Assembly (NCBI GenBank): GCA_050084985.1
Contig: JBITNC010000001.1
Location: 104,532,001 to 104,596,000, forward strand
DNA: 64,000 bases
Source of the DNA: Nageia nagi
Lineage: Eukaryota; Pinophyta
Direction of reading: 5' to 3'
The translations under genes were made by a program, and so were the position numbers. Positions 33,001 to 44,800 of this stretch are shown here, piece by piece; position 1 is the first letter of the stretch, and every line of letters starts with the position of its first letter. The notes below the pieces were generated by a model. That model did not search any database. It had not been told where the DNA came from and saw nothing but the letters and a program-made list of their open reading frames with translations.

Positions 33001-33129
33001 CTAACAACCTTATATCTTTTTTTTTTGAGTTACATGTTTATACAGGGTAATGAACCTAGGGCCTCTCATTATCTACTTGAGAGATTTCAGCCACTTCTCT
33101 CTCCAACTCCCTAACAACCTTATATCTTT
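33001..33129 (-). mobile_element. tRNA-derived SINE with 19-bp target-site duplication
   Basis: CTAACAACCTTATATCTTT occurs at 33001-33019 and again, without mismatch, at 33111-33129. Between them lies a 91-bp body whose minus strand begins GGAGTTGGAGAGAGAAG. It carries TGGCTGAAATC (A box, TRGYNNARNNG except the last base) and AGGTTCATTACCC (B box, GGTTCRANNCC with one change). It ends TAAACATGTAACTC followed by an A run of at least seven, next to the left duplicate. This is the hallmark of Pol III-transcribed SINE retroposition. Related bodies lie at 10285-10432 and near 10, 13.3 and 14.7 kb. Confidence 0.85.
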
Positions 33130-35979
33130 GTACAAGTACTTATATTAAGAGAAATCATTTTTTTATTTACTTACTTTTTTATTATGAAGTTCAAACATTG
33201 ACACTAAGTACTAATATATTATATATATTTTGTACAAAGTTATTTTTTTCTTAAAAATAAATGCAATATTTCTATGTTTTATAGATGAAATAAACAAGTA
33301 TTAAATACATACTATGTCTCATAAGAGTGATGCCAAATATTTACATGAAATATATCAATAGAAAGAAAATACTAAAAAATATGAAAAGTTATGTAAACAA
33401 CTTGCAAAATAGAAAAAAAATAAACTACAAACTAGAATGTATCATATTTTAAATTAAACATACCATATATTATAATAACAATCATAAAAAATGCAAAACA
33501 TTTATAAGTAAAAAATACTTTCATAACCAGGATTAAAAAAAAATTATATTTGTCTTAGTTATCACTTATCTCAATTTCGGAATAAAATGTATCCTTCTCT
33601 TCTCACTTTGCTATTTGTTTTAATAAATTTATTTATTAAATTCACATAACAAAAGTTGATCGTGAATATGATAATTTTACTTTTTTTTTTTAATATATGA
33701 TTTTCACTCCTAAGTATACTTACATATAACTCACGCATATATCTTTAAAAATAAAAATAATAAATAATAATATTTTTTAAGATAGGGACATAATTATATG
33801 CTATAAATTATCTCTCTTCCACAATGGTTGGCCACAACATGGGTCTACCATCATTGGTATTGCTTTTCATCTTGGCATGATGTATGACTCTTTTGCTCCA
33901 TGTTATTACATAGGAGCACTATCATTATGAGGATTTATAATTCTTTCCCACTTTGCTTTACCATAAGACCATCATCATTAGCATTACTTTCACTATAGCA
34001 TGAATCTCTTTTAGATTTTATACCATTCTTGGTTTCAGGATATGAGAAAAGGCTAAGTGTTAATACTATAATTTTAATAGGTTACATTTTTATTAAAATA
34101 TGTAAGTTTTGTTTCTATGATTTATTATTTTGTAATGTATAGTATAAGATATATTACTATTAATACTTCTATATTTTTTTAATATCTCATAAGTACATGG
34201 ATTTCATGCAAGATTCTTAATAAAAATATCATAGGATGGATTTATATCATTTTCATAGTTCTTTTTAACACCTAAAATAGAATCACTTTTCTATTTTATA
34301 GGTATTCAAATAAATGATGATACATGTTCTTTGTTTTGATAATATATATGACGTATTTCATATCTCATATTATTTTCTTCTTTTGTGTTACAAAAATCAA
34401 GGGATCGCTAACCTAGCTTGGGCTAGGAGGAAACTTACCTATTTAAAGGAGAGATGTACATATGTGATATTATATTATATCTTGGTATTGATATCTCTCA
34501 TGCATATTTTGGGTGATAAATGTTTATTAATGCCACTTATCAAGATCCTATATTTTATCTATCACATAAACTATATCATTTTTTATTCATTTTGTAAATT
34601 ATTATAGGCTTAATCTTGAAAGAAACACATTAAGCCATAATTCATTGGAGACCTCATCTTTTTAATCTAATATCAAAATTCAAGGATGAAGCTTGAGCAT
34701 GGAACTTAGTTTCTAAGGTTATTTTAGTTGAGATCTTATAGAATAACCTTTAACAACCTACATGGCCTATTTGTAGCATTTGATGAACTTTATATGTAAA
34801 ATGATAAGTTTGATACCTCTCATCTCTTGTCTTTGAAAGGTTAGATATGATCCCAATAGCTAACAAAATTATTTATTTCATCCCATTTCATTTATACTCA
34901 TAGTTGTTATTAATTTGATTAATTTTCGATTTGTTTGATATCAAAACTTCTATTCTTTTAAGATTAAACATATATCATATTGTAGTTTTACTCATCTCAA
35001 AAGGGTGAATTGTAGATACTTGTAGTTAATACTGTATCTTATACTTGAATTGTATTTATACCTAAATGAGTATTTTTTATTGTATAATTATTTGACATGT
35101 TTTAACATAATTGGCATATCCTTGAATCTTGATTTTGAAATGTAGTATATTTTGACCTTATAATTCTGAAATATACCATATTCACATAAATGTTTGTTAC
35201 ACACCTAAGTTTAAAGACTACTCTTCGATGCTTTAAACAAAATAAAATTAACATTTTATAGTTATATATAAGAACTCCATCTTATTCATTTAAAATACTA
35301 AAAGGTATCTCTTTCAAGAACATCATATACATATCAACAAGGTATTTTGGTATACACAAATAAGGTTCTTTAAGTCAAAGACAAGAATCTTGCTACCATT
35401 AGAACATCTTCTTTTTTTTACTTTAAAGAATGGTGTCTTAGTCCATCACACACTTAACATACATTTCACTTGTATACATAATATATCATTATATTTTAGA
35501 TTAATATCAACATCAATCTTATATTTTTCATATCATAATAACTTAAAAGAAACCCCAACAAAATCCCTTGTTCTTAATATCTTAAAAAAGGAATTTTTTA
35601 ACAAAAGAACTAAAATTCATAAAGATGAAATTTTAAATTCAAATTTTAACTTATTTAAAATCAAGAAAATTTTAAAAATCATTTTTAGTTTTAAATTTCA
35701 AAACCAAACTCCTAAATATTACATATATCATATACATTTATTTACATAATTTCATTTACTATCAGAGTTTCTATCATTTCTTATGTGCTAAATATTACTA
35801 TTTTATAGTTGAAAAATAATCTTGTCTAACTTTTAGAAATCATAAAATTGTCTTCATTTTAAAAAGTCAAATTAATTGTAAGAATTAAATAGCTTTTAAA
35901 TTGTAATAGGACAAAATATTACAACATCTAGAATTTTCAAATAAACACCATCTTAAAATGTAAAATAGCCAAATAATTT
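33130..35979. other. Gene-free AT-rich stretch
   Basis: ORFs at 34314-34607 and 35390-35749 carry no recognisable motif and have the composition of random AT-rich DNA. No repeat with clear boundaries was seen. Confidence 0.4.
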
Positions 35980-37050
35980 TTTATCCCTTTACAACTCAAA
36001 AGCAGATAACTGAATAGTTACAATTGACCTGACCCTTACCATATCTGTAATAACTCCAAAAAACATAAGAATACTTTGATGATCAAAATTGATGACACTG
36101 GAAGGATAAGATTGTCGTTTATTTACAGAGGAGACAAATTTAAACTTGAGATTTTACAGTTAGATAAATTGGTGTAAACAAATCTCTGTATTGGTCAAAA
36201 TGACATGCATGCTTTATTCAACTTCTGAACCATATCTTGCAGAGCCAACTGCCATTTAAAAGCATGAATAGATTTTAAAAGTTTATAGTTCGGTTTCAAT
36301 ATTTAAAATGCCATCTCGTGAAGACTTACAGTGTACGGTAAAAGTTATATACTGTTGGCAACTTGGCATCTATGCAGTACTACAAGTCAACTTATCTAGA
36401 GAAGCTATGGGGAATCTTTCTAGACAAATAGAGTTGGTGAGAGTATCTTTCCAGCCCTACTACAGCGAACATGGAATGACATCTCACATCTGTCTATTTG
36501 AAAGTTCCGGGTCCACTGTTTCAATGTAGACTTGAGAGATTTGAACCACAAGGCCTAGTGATACAAGAGACAAACGAAAGTGCACAAAACAGAAGTTACA
36601 GTATACTGACTAAATACTGGCAGGCCCAGAACTCGGGATTCTGCACCCAAACGTATATTTCAGCAAACAAAAGCAATAGGATAAGCAGAGAGAGTTCTAA
36701 GGTAGATATCCCCTGCATGCACAGATTAAAACCGAAACGTAATCAACAACCAAGATTTCTAGCAATAGTTATGTGAATGGATATGATAAATTAATGTGTA
36801 GAAGAACTAGCTAACATTGAAGTAGAAGTAGAAAATTTTGAAATCAGATCTTGCTCGCCTTCAAACAATAAGATGATATTGAACATAATTTGTGAATAGG
36901 AATTCATAAAAAGTTGCTGGAAGGAATGGCATCACTTTCCCATAATTGGCCTTCACCAAGAAGTTCACAAAGGAGTTGTTGAAATTAGCAGGGCACTATC
37001 ATCGAATATGACATGTGAAAAATTTAATTATGCACACTTAAATCTTGGTT
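35980..37050. other. Less AT-rich island without an identified gene
   Basis: Base composition here is visibly more balanced than on either side. The ORFs at 36308-36529 and 36498-36776 overlap in different frames and contain no motif I recognise. Two short SINE-like phrases occur (AAATTTAAACTTGAG near 36138 and ACTTGAGAGATTTGAAC near 36530). It could be a decayed gene, an intron, or a different repeat class. Confidence 0.3.
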
Positions 37051-38555
37051 AGAGTTGTGCTTTTCAGAAGAAAAAATCTCAAGGTTTCAGTCTAAGAAAT
37101 TTGATGTTATGAAAACTATATCAAGCTGGATATTCAAGTATAATCCATATTATATTATTAATAAGAAAATAAATTTTACATATATTATCTTTATGAATGA
37201 TCGTATTATACTATTTTATTTTTATAAATTATTATATTATAATAGTTTAAAAATTAAAAAGTATGATGGAAAATGATATTTTCTATGCTTAATTTATCTT
37301 CAACAAGTATAATTAATTTTAATATATAAACAGAAATAATTAATGATTTTGAAAAAAAAAAAATACTATTAAACCATACCTTCTGGAATTTCCAATATAT
37401 TATTTTAAATATTGAAATATGAATATAGTCATGAATGATAGAAGACATACAACCATTCTCAAAACATATTGAATGCCACATGAAAGATATATGTGTTTTA
37501 GACATTACAAAAGATTATAATAAAGAAGTGTAAGTAAGCCTTCAAATATTTTGGTATCTTATGAGATTATAATAAAGAATTATAACTAAAGCTTTTATAT
37601 ATATATATCAATTGATTACATAATTTTTTAAAATCATAAAAAATTAAAATAGTTTTGTTGAATAAATACAAGCTAGAAGACACTATTACTAAAAAGAATA
37701 GAGATAATGATTCAAGAAAAAATTGATTCTATAACTTTTTAATAATTAAACATTCTATTAATTAGAATAAAGATAATGATCTTAAAAAAAATCTTGAATT
37801 TACATTCTTTTAATAATTAATTGCTAGAAGCTTCATATGTACTATTAAAATAATAATCTTTTAAGATAAGAATTAAAAAACAATAGTGATGTATGATTAA
37901 AATTAAATAAAAAATAAAATGAATGATTTTTAATTTATTTTCATTTTTTATTTACAATTTTTTTTGGCATTTATAATATTAAATTTACAAATTCAAAATT
38001 TTAAGAAAATAAAAATATAATTAAAATAAATTATCAAAAGTGTGATATGAATATTATGTAATTTTATTATTGTACACAAGATTCACCTAAGATTTGCCTA
38101 TTTTCACATGGCATTGGTGGGATTTCCAAGGTTTTGTCTAAGTGCGAGGATGAGTGGTTTAGCCCATACTTTTTTAATACCACATTATGGTTTAGGGTTT
38201 TCCTATATATTCATTGTAAGAAATAATATAGAAGGAGGAGAAACTCTTCACATGTTGGAGTAGCTTACACTAGGTGAACCAGGTTAAATCTCATGTGTTC
38301 CTTGTGTTTATGAGATTGTTGTGTTTTAATTAATCTATTTCTACACTATAATTTCATAATAGGTTTAGATAAGATTTTTCATATATCTATATATATTAAA
38401 ACTACAAAGATGGAATAAAATTGAATATTTTTTAAAGTTAGGTAACATATAGAGATGTTGGAGATCCCTAATTATTTTGATTCCATATATGATTGAAAAA
38501 TATACAAAATATTTTTATGTATACTTTATTCATTTCTAGTTAATAATATAATAGT
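37051..38555. other. AT-rich stretch with a possible LTR fragment
   Basis: No gene is supported. Positions about 38070-38360 hold phrases common in plant Copia LTRs (GGTTTAGGGTTTTCCTATATA, then GTTCCTTGTGTTTATGAGATTG), so a worn solo LTR is possible, but no termini or partner copy were found. Confidence 0.3.
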
Positions 38556-38726
38556 AATATATTAACTTTTTTTGGTAAGGTTAAATTTATTAAAGAGGAT
38601 TCTTTATACAGGGCTTCCAAAAATGTGGTTTTACAAAAAAAATGATTTTTGCTATACAACAAAAGTAAAAGACTATTCCTAATCATCTACCTTCTTTGTA
38701 GTGTCAACCACCTTGCAATATATTAA
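38556..38726 (-). mobile_element. 5'-truncated LINE 3' end with 10-bp target duplication
   Basis: AATATATTAA is repeated at 38556-38565 and 38717-38726. The enclosed minus strand ends CTGTATAAAGAATCCTCTTT, then AATAAATTTAACCTTACC and a run of seven A. This resembles the 3' ends of plant LINEs (TTTAATAAA-TTTACC plus poly(A)). At about 150 bp it would be a strongly truncated insertion. The duplication is AT-only, so chance cannot be excluded. Confidence 0.5.
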
Positions 38727-38965
38727 ATGCAATATTTATTAAATTTAATAATAATATGTATAATATGTTTTTAAAGTAGAAGTATGATACAAAAATATAA
38801 TTCATTGTATGTATTTCATATATCCAAAGAAGTTAGCTTTGAGGAACTATGTCTTAACCTTCAAAACAAAGGAATGATACTCCCTAATCAATACTCTCTC
38901 TGTCATAATAAAGAAGAAAAAATTGACTATCTTTATATCATATATCATTTTGATAAAGAAATTTG

Positions 38966-39105
38966 TAAACAAATTGTAATTAAATGGTCACCTCCCTTTA
39001 TATCATATATCTTTATATCATATATCATATATCATATATCTTTATAATGTTTTGGATATTAGTACTACTATTAAACAAATTGTAATTAAATGGTCACCTC
39101 CCTTT
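38966..39105 (+). repeat. Perfect 34-bp direct repeat around an ATATATC array
   Basis: The same 34 bp, starting TAAACAAATTGTAATTAAAT and ending CCTCCCTTT, lies at 38966-38999 and 39072-39105. Between are several TATATCATATATC units. The ORF 38784-39047 runs into this array and is not otherwise supported. Identity of the two copies points to a recent duplication. Confidence 0.85.
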
Positions 39106-39382
39106 GAGGCTGGACTTATGGTGGAAAATTTCACTCCCCATACTTTTTGGAAGATTTGATGAAAACTAGGGATTGGTTATTAAAAAATCCTTAATAAAGA
39201 CCAAAATGGTAAGAAATGAGGGAGGAGTACAACTTCACATAAGATTAACATAGGAATATAACTTTGCATGAGGTCACATGAAAGAGGCCACTTTATGAAA
39301 TAACCATAGCTAATACATGGATTAAAGAATTATACACCCTCAAATAAAGGCACAAATAGATGGATAATATTGCTCAAAAATG

Positions 39383-39409
39383 GTGTGTGTGTGTGTGTAT
39401 ATATATATT
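39383..39409 (+). repeat. (TG)n(TA)n microsatellite
   Basis: About eight TG units followed directly by about six TA units. Confidence 0.95.
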
Positions 39410-39598
39410 ACGATAATAATTATGATAAAAATACACATCCTTATCAGTAAATTCCCTTGTAGAATGACAAGTAAAAAATATATCAAAATTGCATTTTAGG
39501 AAGAGGATTTCTTACAAAATTAAAACTCTAGGGGTGGTGATTTTGGAGGCTAAGGAGAAACCATTGAAGGTGGTTTGAAATTAATACCAACCTAAAAA

Positions 39599-39907
39599 TG
39601 ATGTACCTTGTATAGGTAATTATTTTTTATCCTGGTATCATTTTGAATCCCTTTTTTTAGCATGTGCAAAATCAAATTTCCTATAATTTGGTAATGTTTC
39701 CCATGTGAGATACATTTGAGGCCTAAAACATCCATCTTCATGCCAAAATTTAGATTTTAAGTTTGGTTTATATTTTTAGATTTATAATAATTACATGTGG
39801 AGGGGAAATTCAAAACCATGTGCTAAAACCATGTGGTATTACTTGTACTTTAGCCTATTTAAAGGCTAAAAGCTTATTGAAAAATATAGTGGATTTTTTG
39901 AATTACA
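39599..39907 (+). repeat. 5' LTR of the TRIM-type element
   Basis: TG...CA ends, with a TATTTAAAGG block about 45 bp before the 3' end that may serve as TATA. It differs from the 3' LTR by numerous substitutions, so the insertion is old. Confidence 0.8.
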
Positions 39908-40175
39908 TCAAATGGTATCAGAGCAAGTAGAATCCTACCTATAATAGAGGGATTACCTATTGTTAGTCCTCCCTCTTTTTGTTTGACTAATTTTGCATAT
40001 ATATGGGTGATATATTTTTTAGACATGCATGTAGGTTTTGAAGGACCTAGATAGTTGAAGAATCTTCAAGAGAGGATTTGAATAGATCTGTATTTTTGGG
40101 TGTGAGATATGTTAAAATTTGGATCAAAATTGTAGTTTTTCTTACATCTAGATATTATTTTTTTTTAAGGATGAC

Positions 40176-40410
40176 CATGTTTTATAGAAGGCTTATGCAA
40201 CCTTGGAAAAGAGAAATGGGAGTGTTTAGGTGATGTAGGTGGATGGGATTTGGAAAGCCTATGGATTTGGTATTATCCATAAATACTTAAAGACTACTAG
40301 TGCTTGGTGTGAAAGTACTTGTAGAAGGCTTTATGTAGCCTTGGAGGAGAGTTTAGATGATGCAGGTGAATGGGTATTGAGAAGTCTATGAGTTCAAGTG
40401 TTAGCCAGAA
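40176..40410 (+). repeat. About 145-bp duplication inside the TRIM-type element
   Basis: AGAAGGCTTATGCAACCTTGG at about 40177 recurs as AGAAGGCTTTATGTAGCCTTGG at about 40323. Each is followed by a GATG-AGGTGRATGGG phrase and a GTATTATCCATAAA or GTGTTAGCCAGAAA phrase. It precedes the 27-bp repeats. Confidence 0.65.
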
Positions 40411-40458
40411 ACATTCACAAATTTGCCTTGCATATTTCTATCATTTTGAAAAGTCTTA

Positions 40459-40592
40459 GGGTTGTGTATTAGCTATAAACATAGAGGGTTTATTGTTAGC
40501 CATAATCACCTAGGTTTGAGTGTTAACCATAAACATCATGGGTTGAGTATTCTCCTTAAACATTGAGGGTTAAGTATTAACCATAAACACCA
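40459..40592 (+). repeat. 27-bp tandem repeat inside the TRIM-type element
   Basis: Five units start near 40459, 40486, 40513, 40540 and 40567, with consensus GGGTTNAGTATTAACCATAA plus ACATNA. Earlier relatives lie in the 145-bp duplication. The period is 26-28 bp. Confidence 0.8.
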
Positions 40593-40712
40593 CATATTCA
40601 TCTTACACATTGCTCTTAGTAATTCTGTTGAGGATTTATTCTTGTTCATGGATGTGATCACTTTCTAAAATTAGAGGAACTCAAAGGATGAGTTCTTTTT
40701 CACAAAGGAGAA

Positions 40713-41016
40713 TGATGTACATTGCAAAGGTCATAACTTTTTATCTAGATATCATTCTAAGCCCATTTTATTTTAGCACTTGTAGAATTAAATTTTCTAT
40801 AATTTAGTAACATCTCCTATTAGAGACATGTTTGAGGCCTAAAACATCCTTCTTCATTCCCAATTTTAAGTTTAGGTTATATTTTTAGATTTATAATAAT
40901 TGCATGTGAAGGCTCAATTCAAAAGTATGTGCTAAAACCATGTGGTATTACTTGTATTTTAGCCTATTTAAAGGTTGAAAGCTTAATGAAAAACATAGTG
41001 GAGTTTTTGAGTTACA
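40713..41016 (+). repeat. 3' LTR of the TRIM-type element
   Basis: It starts TGATGTACATTGCAAAGG after the polypurine tract and ends GAGTTACA. It is collinear with 39599-39907. Confidence 0.8.
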
Positions 41017-41713
41017 TTAAAAAAGGTTATAATGAGCATTGGGATGGTGGAATCCCTAAAAGAGCTAGAAGGTTTCTCTTTCCAAGGTAATACCTCATGT
41101 TCAAATGAAGAGAGCTCAGAGCTAGGGACAAATATGAGCATAGTGCTCAGATCAAGTCAAAAATAAATGAACATAAGTTCATGGTAGATTCATCATATGG
41201 TAATAATATGTAATTCCTTTCAAGAAAAGATGGCAAGTCTCTTGGCCCAAGCGAGGATGGATGTGCAAAGAAATTGAAGGATTCAAGAAATATAGTTGGC
41301 ACTTCAAGGTTAAAAAAATATGGAATTATGGAATCCTGTAATCCCTCTTACAAGTTGTTGAGCTTAGTTGAAATACATATTAGGATCTTTAGCTTTCTCT
41401 TAAAGGTGAAAAATAAGATTGAGCTCCAACTAGAATATCTGCACCTATTTCTATTGGATGAAGCTTCTAACTAGTAGTAGTTTATTCTCTTTAAATTCAT
41501 TTTGTGTTTGGAGATTGTTTGTTATTTTTAAATAGAGCCATTTAGTGTTTTATTCTTTTTGGTATGGTTTATGGCTAATTAGAGCATTAGATCACATATA
41601 TATTTTCTTCCTTTGAGTTGTATTGAATATCTTTCATGATCAAAATTGTATGAGGGGGTTGGGATCTTCCCAAAAATGCCCAAAGTTTATTTTATTTAAT
41701 ATAAGAAAAAAAA
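41017..41713 (+). mobile_element. LINE 3' end relic
   Basis: The right end reads GGGGGTTGGGATCTTCCC, then CAAAGTTTATTTTATTTAAT and AAGAAAAAAAAA at about 41703-41713. That resembles plant LINE 3' termini with a poly(A) tail. The ORF 41274-41474 lies inside and may be part of its decayed coding end, but no LINE motif can be read. The left boundary is unknown, and I set it at the end of the TRIM-type element. Confidence 0.4.
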
Positions 41714-43353
41714 ATACATCTCAAACTAGATAATAGGGATGCATTTAAGGAAGATGAGATAATATAGAAAATATTTTGCAAAGGAAGTACCAGATTATTC
41801 ATTGATGCTTTGAATCTTCCAATGAAATTTGTTCTTACAAAATTGCTAATTCTTGGGATGAAGGAATAGTGATTGTAGCTAATACACATTGTGTGATTAA
41901 AACATAACTAATTATAGCTAATATAAGAATGATGAATGTAGGTCTAAAATATTCTAGAAAAATAATATCAACTAAGAAGATATCCAAAAATAATATGAAC
42001 TTGAGGAATAAATGTTGAAGAAAATCAAATTTTGGTATAAAATAGAAACTCTTGCAAATCGGTGGGATGAAGTCACTAAACAAATTATCAAATAGATTAC
42101 TTTAAAATGGATATATATAAAAATATTTGGCTACCACTTCATCTTGCTATCCTACTTATGTGGCATATTTGAGGTAAACATCACCTCACTTCCTCTTTCA
42201 TTATTTGGATATCTATCTTAAGAGGAATTGAAGTGTCCTTGTTATTTACTAAGACTTAATTAAGATCTTAGTAATTTATGTTATTGAGGGATCTAGATTT
42301 GTAGCCTTTGTACATCAAGTTGTATATTCATCATCTACTCATGCTACTAATTTCCTTACTCACCAATAGCCATCCCCTCCACCAATTCCATATCTCTCCT
42401 TACTTCCATGACCTCTAACTTCTCCACCTCCTCCCTCTTCATACTACTCCATCCCCCTTCATATAATTTCCTTGCATACCCATCAGTCCCTCCCTCACCT
42501 CTTATTATCCTTAGATGCTTCTCTTTTTGATTCTCCCATCCTTGATCCAATCTCTCTTGTACAAAATCCTATATCTAACATACAAGAGATTAAATTAAAA
42601 GGAATGTCCCATACCCATAAATGGATATCTTTAGGTTTTGAGAAATCCAATAACATGAATAGTTTTATTCTTGAGGAATCAATAAGAATATGGATGGATC
42701 AAAATATAAAGAAGCTAAAAATGGAGAAAGGATTATGCTTATTTTTTAAAAATATTGCATGTTGGAAAGGTCATAGTGGAAATATGTTTACTATAACAAA
42801 GGCATTACAAATCTAGTTTGATGATGAATATACAAAAATAATGGCTATATCCAAGGAAAAAGAAATGACCATAGTTATTATCAATGTGAAAGATATTCCT
42901 CTAGGAGAACCATTGATGGATAATAAATAAATTACCAAGGTTAAAATGACTGCAATATGGGAATTCATGGATTTGGGTAGATTAGACTTACTAACATATC
43001 ATGGATAGATTGACTTGGATAGTTGTATGTAAGTAGTAGATTCTAGAGAAGGCTCTAGTAGTCATATCTATCCTAATACCCTGAGTTTTCTATATTGGGA
43101 TGATTAGAATTTATTTGTAACATTGTTACACTTGGATACAATCGTAAAGATCTAATGGAATTTTGTAAATACAAGTTTTTGATCATTGTAGAAAAAACCC
43201 TATTATAAATTTACCATTACCAAAAAAATAGATTTTAATTTTATAATAATAAATATAGATATTTAATCATAATTATATTTTTAAAATTATTTATTTTATT
43301 ATTTAATATTATCTTAAATAAAGTTTAGCTTGGATTTGGTTTACATGCATGCA

Positions 43354-43355
<2 letters not shown>

Positions 43356-43399
<44 letters not shown>
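43356..43399 (+). repeat. (TA)n microsatellite
   Basis: About 22 uninterrupted TA units. Confidence 0.95.
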
Positions 43400-43401
<2 letters not shown>

Positions 43402-44094
43402 GATTTTCTAAAAACTACATTATACATCATATATCTTTGTGTTATTTGTATATAATTGAAACCTATCCATCTACTTCTATAAAATTATGAAAGAATATGA
43501 TATTTTATTGTATGCATATTTTCTTTTTTGATATCAACAATAGTTTTTTTTATGTTTCTCCAAATCCCTTTAATGGCCAATCCAATCAACTATTGTAAGG
43601 ATAAACATTTAGTTTCATTTGGAAATGAGCTTTTAATTCTTACAATTTAATCTTGTATAGGTCATATATTTGATTTTCTTGTAATGGATGGACGTCCATA
43701 CTATTTTTGTTAAATTTTGTGGACATGACATACTTATGTTAGATAGTTTTGAATCCTTTAAATACTACCTCCTTCCTTAAGTAATGTATAAGGATGAATT
43801 CTATTATATTTCAAATCATTTTTCACTAGCAAGAGAAAGAAAATATACTAAAACTTTTCCTTCCATTTTTCTATTTATATTTTCCATTCTAGGAGTGTAG
43901 TTATTGATAAATTGAGTAAGTGCAAGAGGATGAGTCCCACTTTCGAACAAAAAGTGGAAGTGTTTTCCTTGATTTTTCAGGTTTGGTGACACTTGATCTT
44001 AAAATTTTAAGTTCTTAGATAAAAATTAATTTTAATTTCAAATATATAATTTATTCCAATACCCAAAAGCTAAAAATTAATGTTTGATAGGTAT

Positions 44095-44702
44095 GTTTAC
44101 AAATCACTATTTAAAAAATACAATTTCATAACTATACCCCATTGTGTTCGGCAAGTATAATTTGACCTAAATTAAAATACTTTTTAAAATCCTTTTGGTT
44201 AAAGATACCTAACAAACTAAACTAAAGATTGTGCAAGATATTTTTTTGTAATTTTTTCATGAATATATTTTTTATTAATTTTTTATTGGCATTGATTATC
44301 ATTTCAAAAAGTGCTTGTTTCCATCAATCATAATTTGACCTAAACTTATTATTTTTTATTTTTATTTTTTTTTAAATTGTGAATAATTGTATTATAAATT
44401 GTGTACATATATTATTTTTTTTACAATTCCAAAAAATAAAAATGTTATTAAACAAATAGGGAACCTATTATTTAAAAAATATAGTTTTAGGACCATACCC
44501 TATTGTGTCCATCAAGCATAATTAGAATTAAATTAAAAAATAAAATTCTTTTATAAAAATATACCTAAGACTTAAATATTTTTCATAAATGTACTTTTTA
44601 TTAAATTTTATCAGTCTTTTTTTTGTTTCAAAAAGTTCATGTCCATCAAGCATAATTTGACCTAAACTTATCATTTTTAATTTATTTTTTTTAATTTTGA
44701 AG

Positions 44703-44765
<63 letters not shown>

Positions 44766-44800
44766 TTCCAAAAAAATTAAAAGCTATTAAACAAATACAA
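44095..44800 (+). repeat. Two-copy tandem repeat of about 355 bp
   Basis: ATTTAAAAAATACAATTTCA at about 44112 recurs as ATTTAAAAAATATAGTTTTA at about 44470. It is followed in both by a CCATTGTGT or CCTATTGTGT block, CAAGTATAA or CAAGCATAA, TTTCAAAAAGT, CATAATTTGACCTAAACTTA and TTAAACAAATA. Copy 2 carries the long (AT)n tract (44707-44762) where copy 1 has only mixed AT sequence. Confidence 0.75.

Larger units (their letters stand above)
39599..41016 (+). mobile_element. TRIM-type LTR element (1.4 kb, no coding capacity)
   Basis: Two LTRs of about 305 bp (39599-39907 and 40713-41016) begin TGATGTAC and end TTACA. They share long collinear blocks such as GAGGCCTAAAACATCC and ATGTGGTATTACTTGTA. 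TGGTATCAGAGC at 39913-39924 is the initiator Met-tRNA primer-binding site, and AAAGGAGAA at 40704-40712 is the polypurine tract. The 805-bp interior has no pol or gag motif. This is a terminal-repeat retrotransposon in miniature, or a large internal deletion of a Copia element, and it would need proteins in trans. No clean target duplication was found. Confidence 0.8.

Noticed and set aside
34380-34450. tRNA-like segment (GGGATCGCTAACC...)
   Set aside because: No cloverleaf, A box or B box could be formed; only a chance GC-richer phrase.
36308-36776. Two overlapping ORFs as exons of a gene
   Set aside because: They overlap in different frames, show no family motif and no convincing splice sites; kept only as an unexplained island.
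39594-41021. Target duplication of the TRIM-type element (AAAAA and TTAAA)
   Set aside because: The flanks are A-rich and do not match when the TG...CA ends are fixed.
42356-42550. Minus ORF rich in Glu and Gly as a gene
   Set aside because: It is antisense to a pyrimidine-rich stretch and shows no motif; composition explains it.
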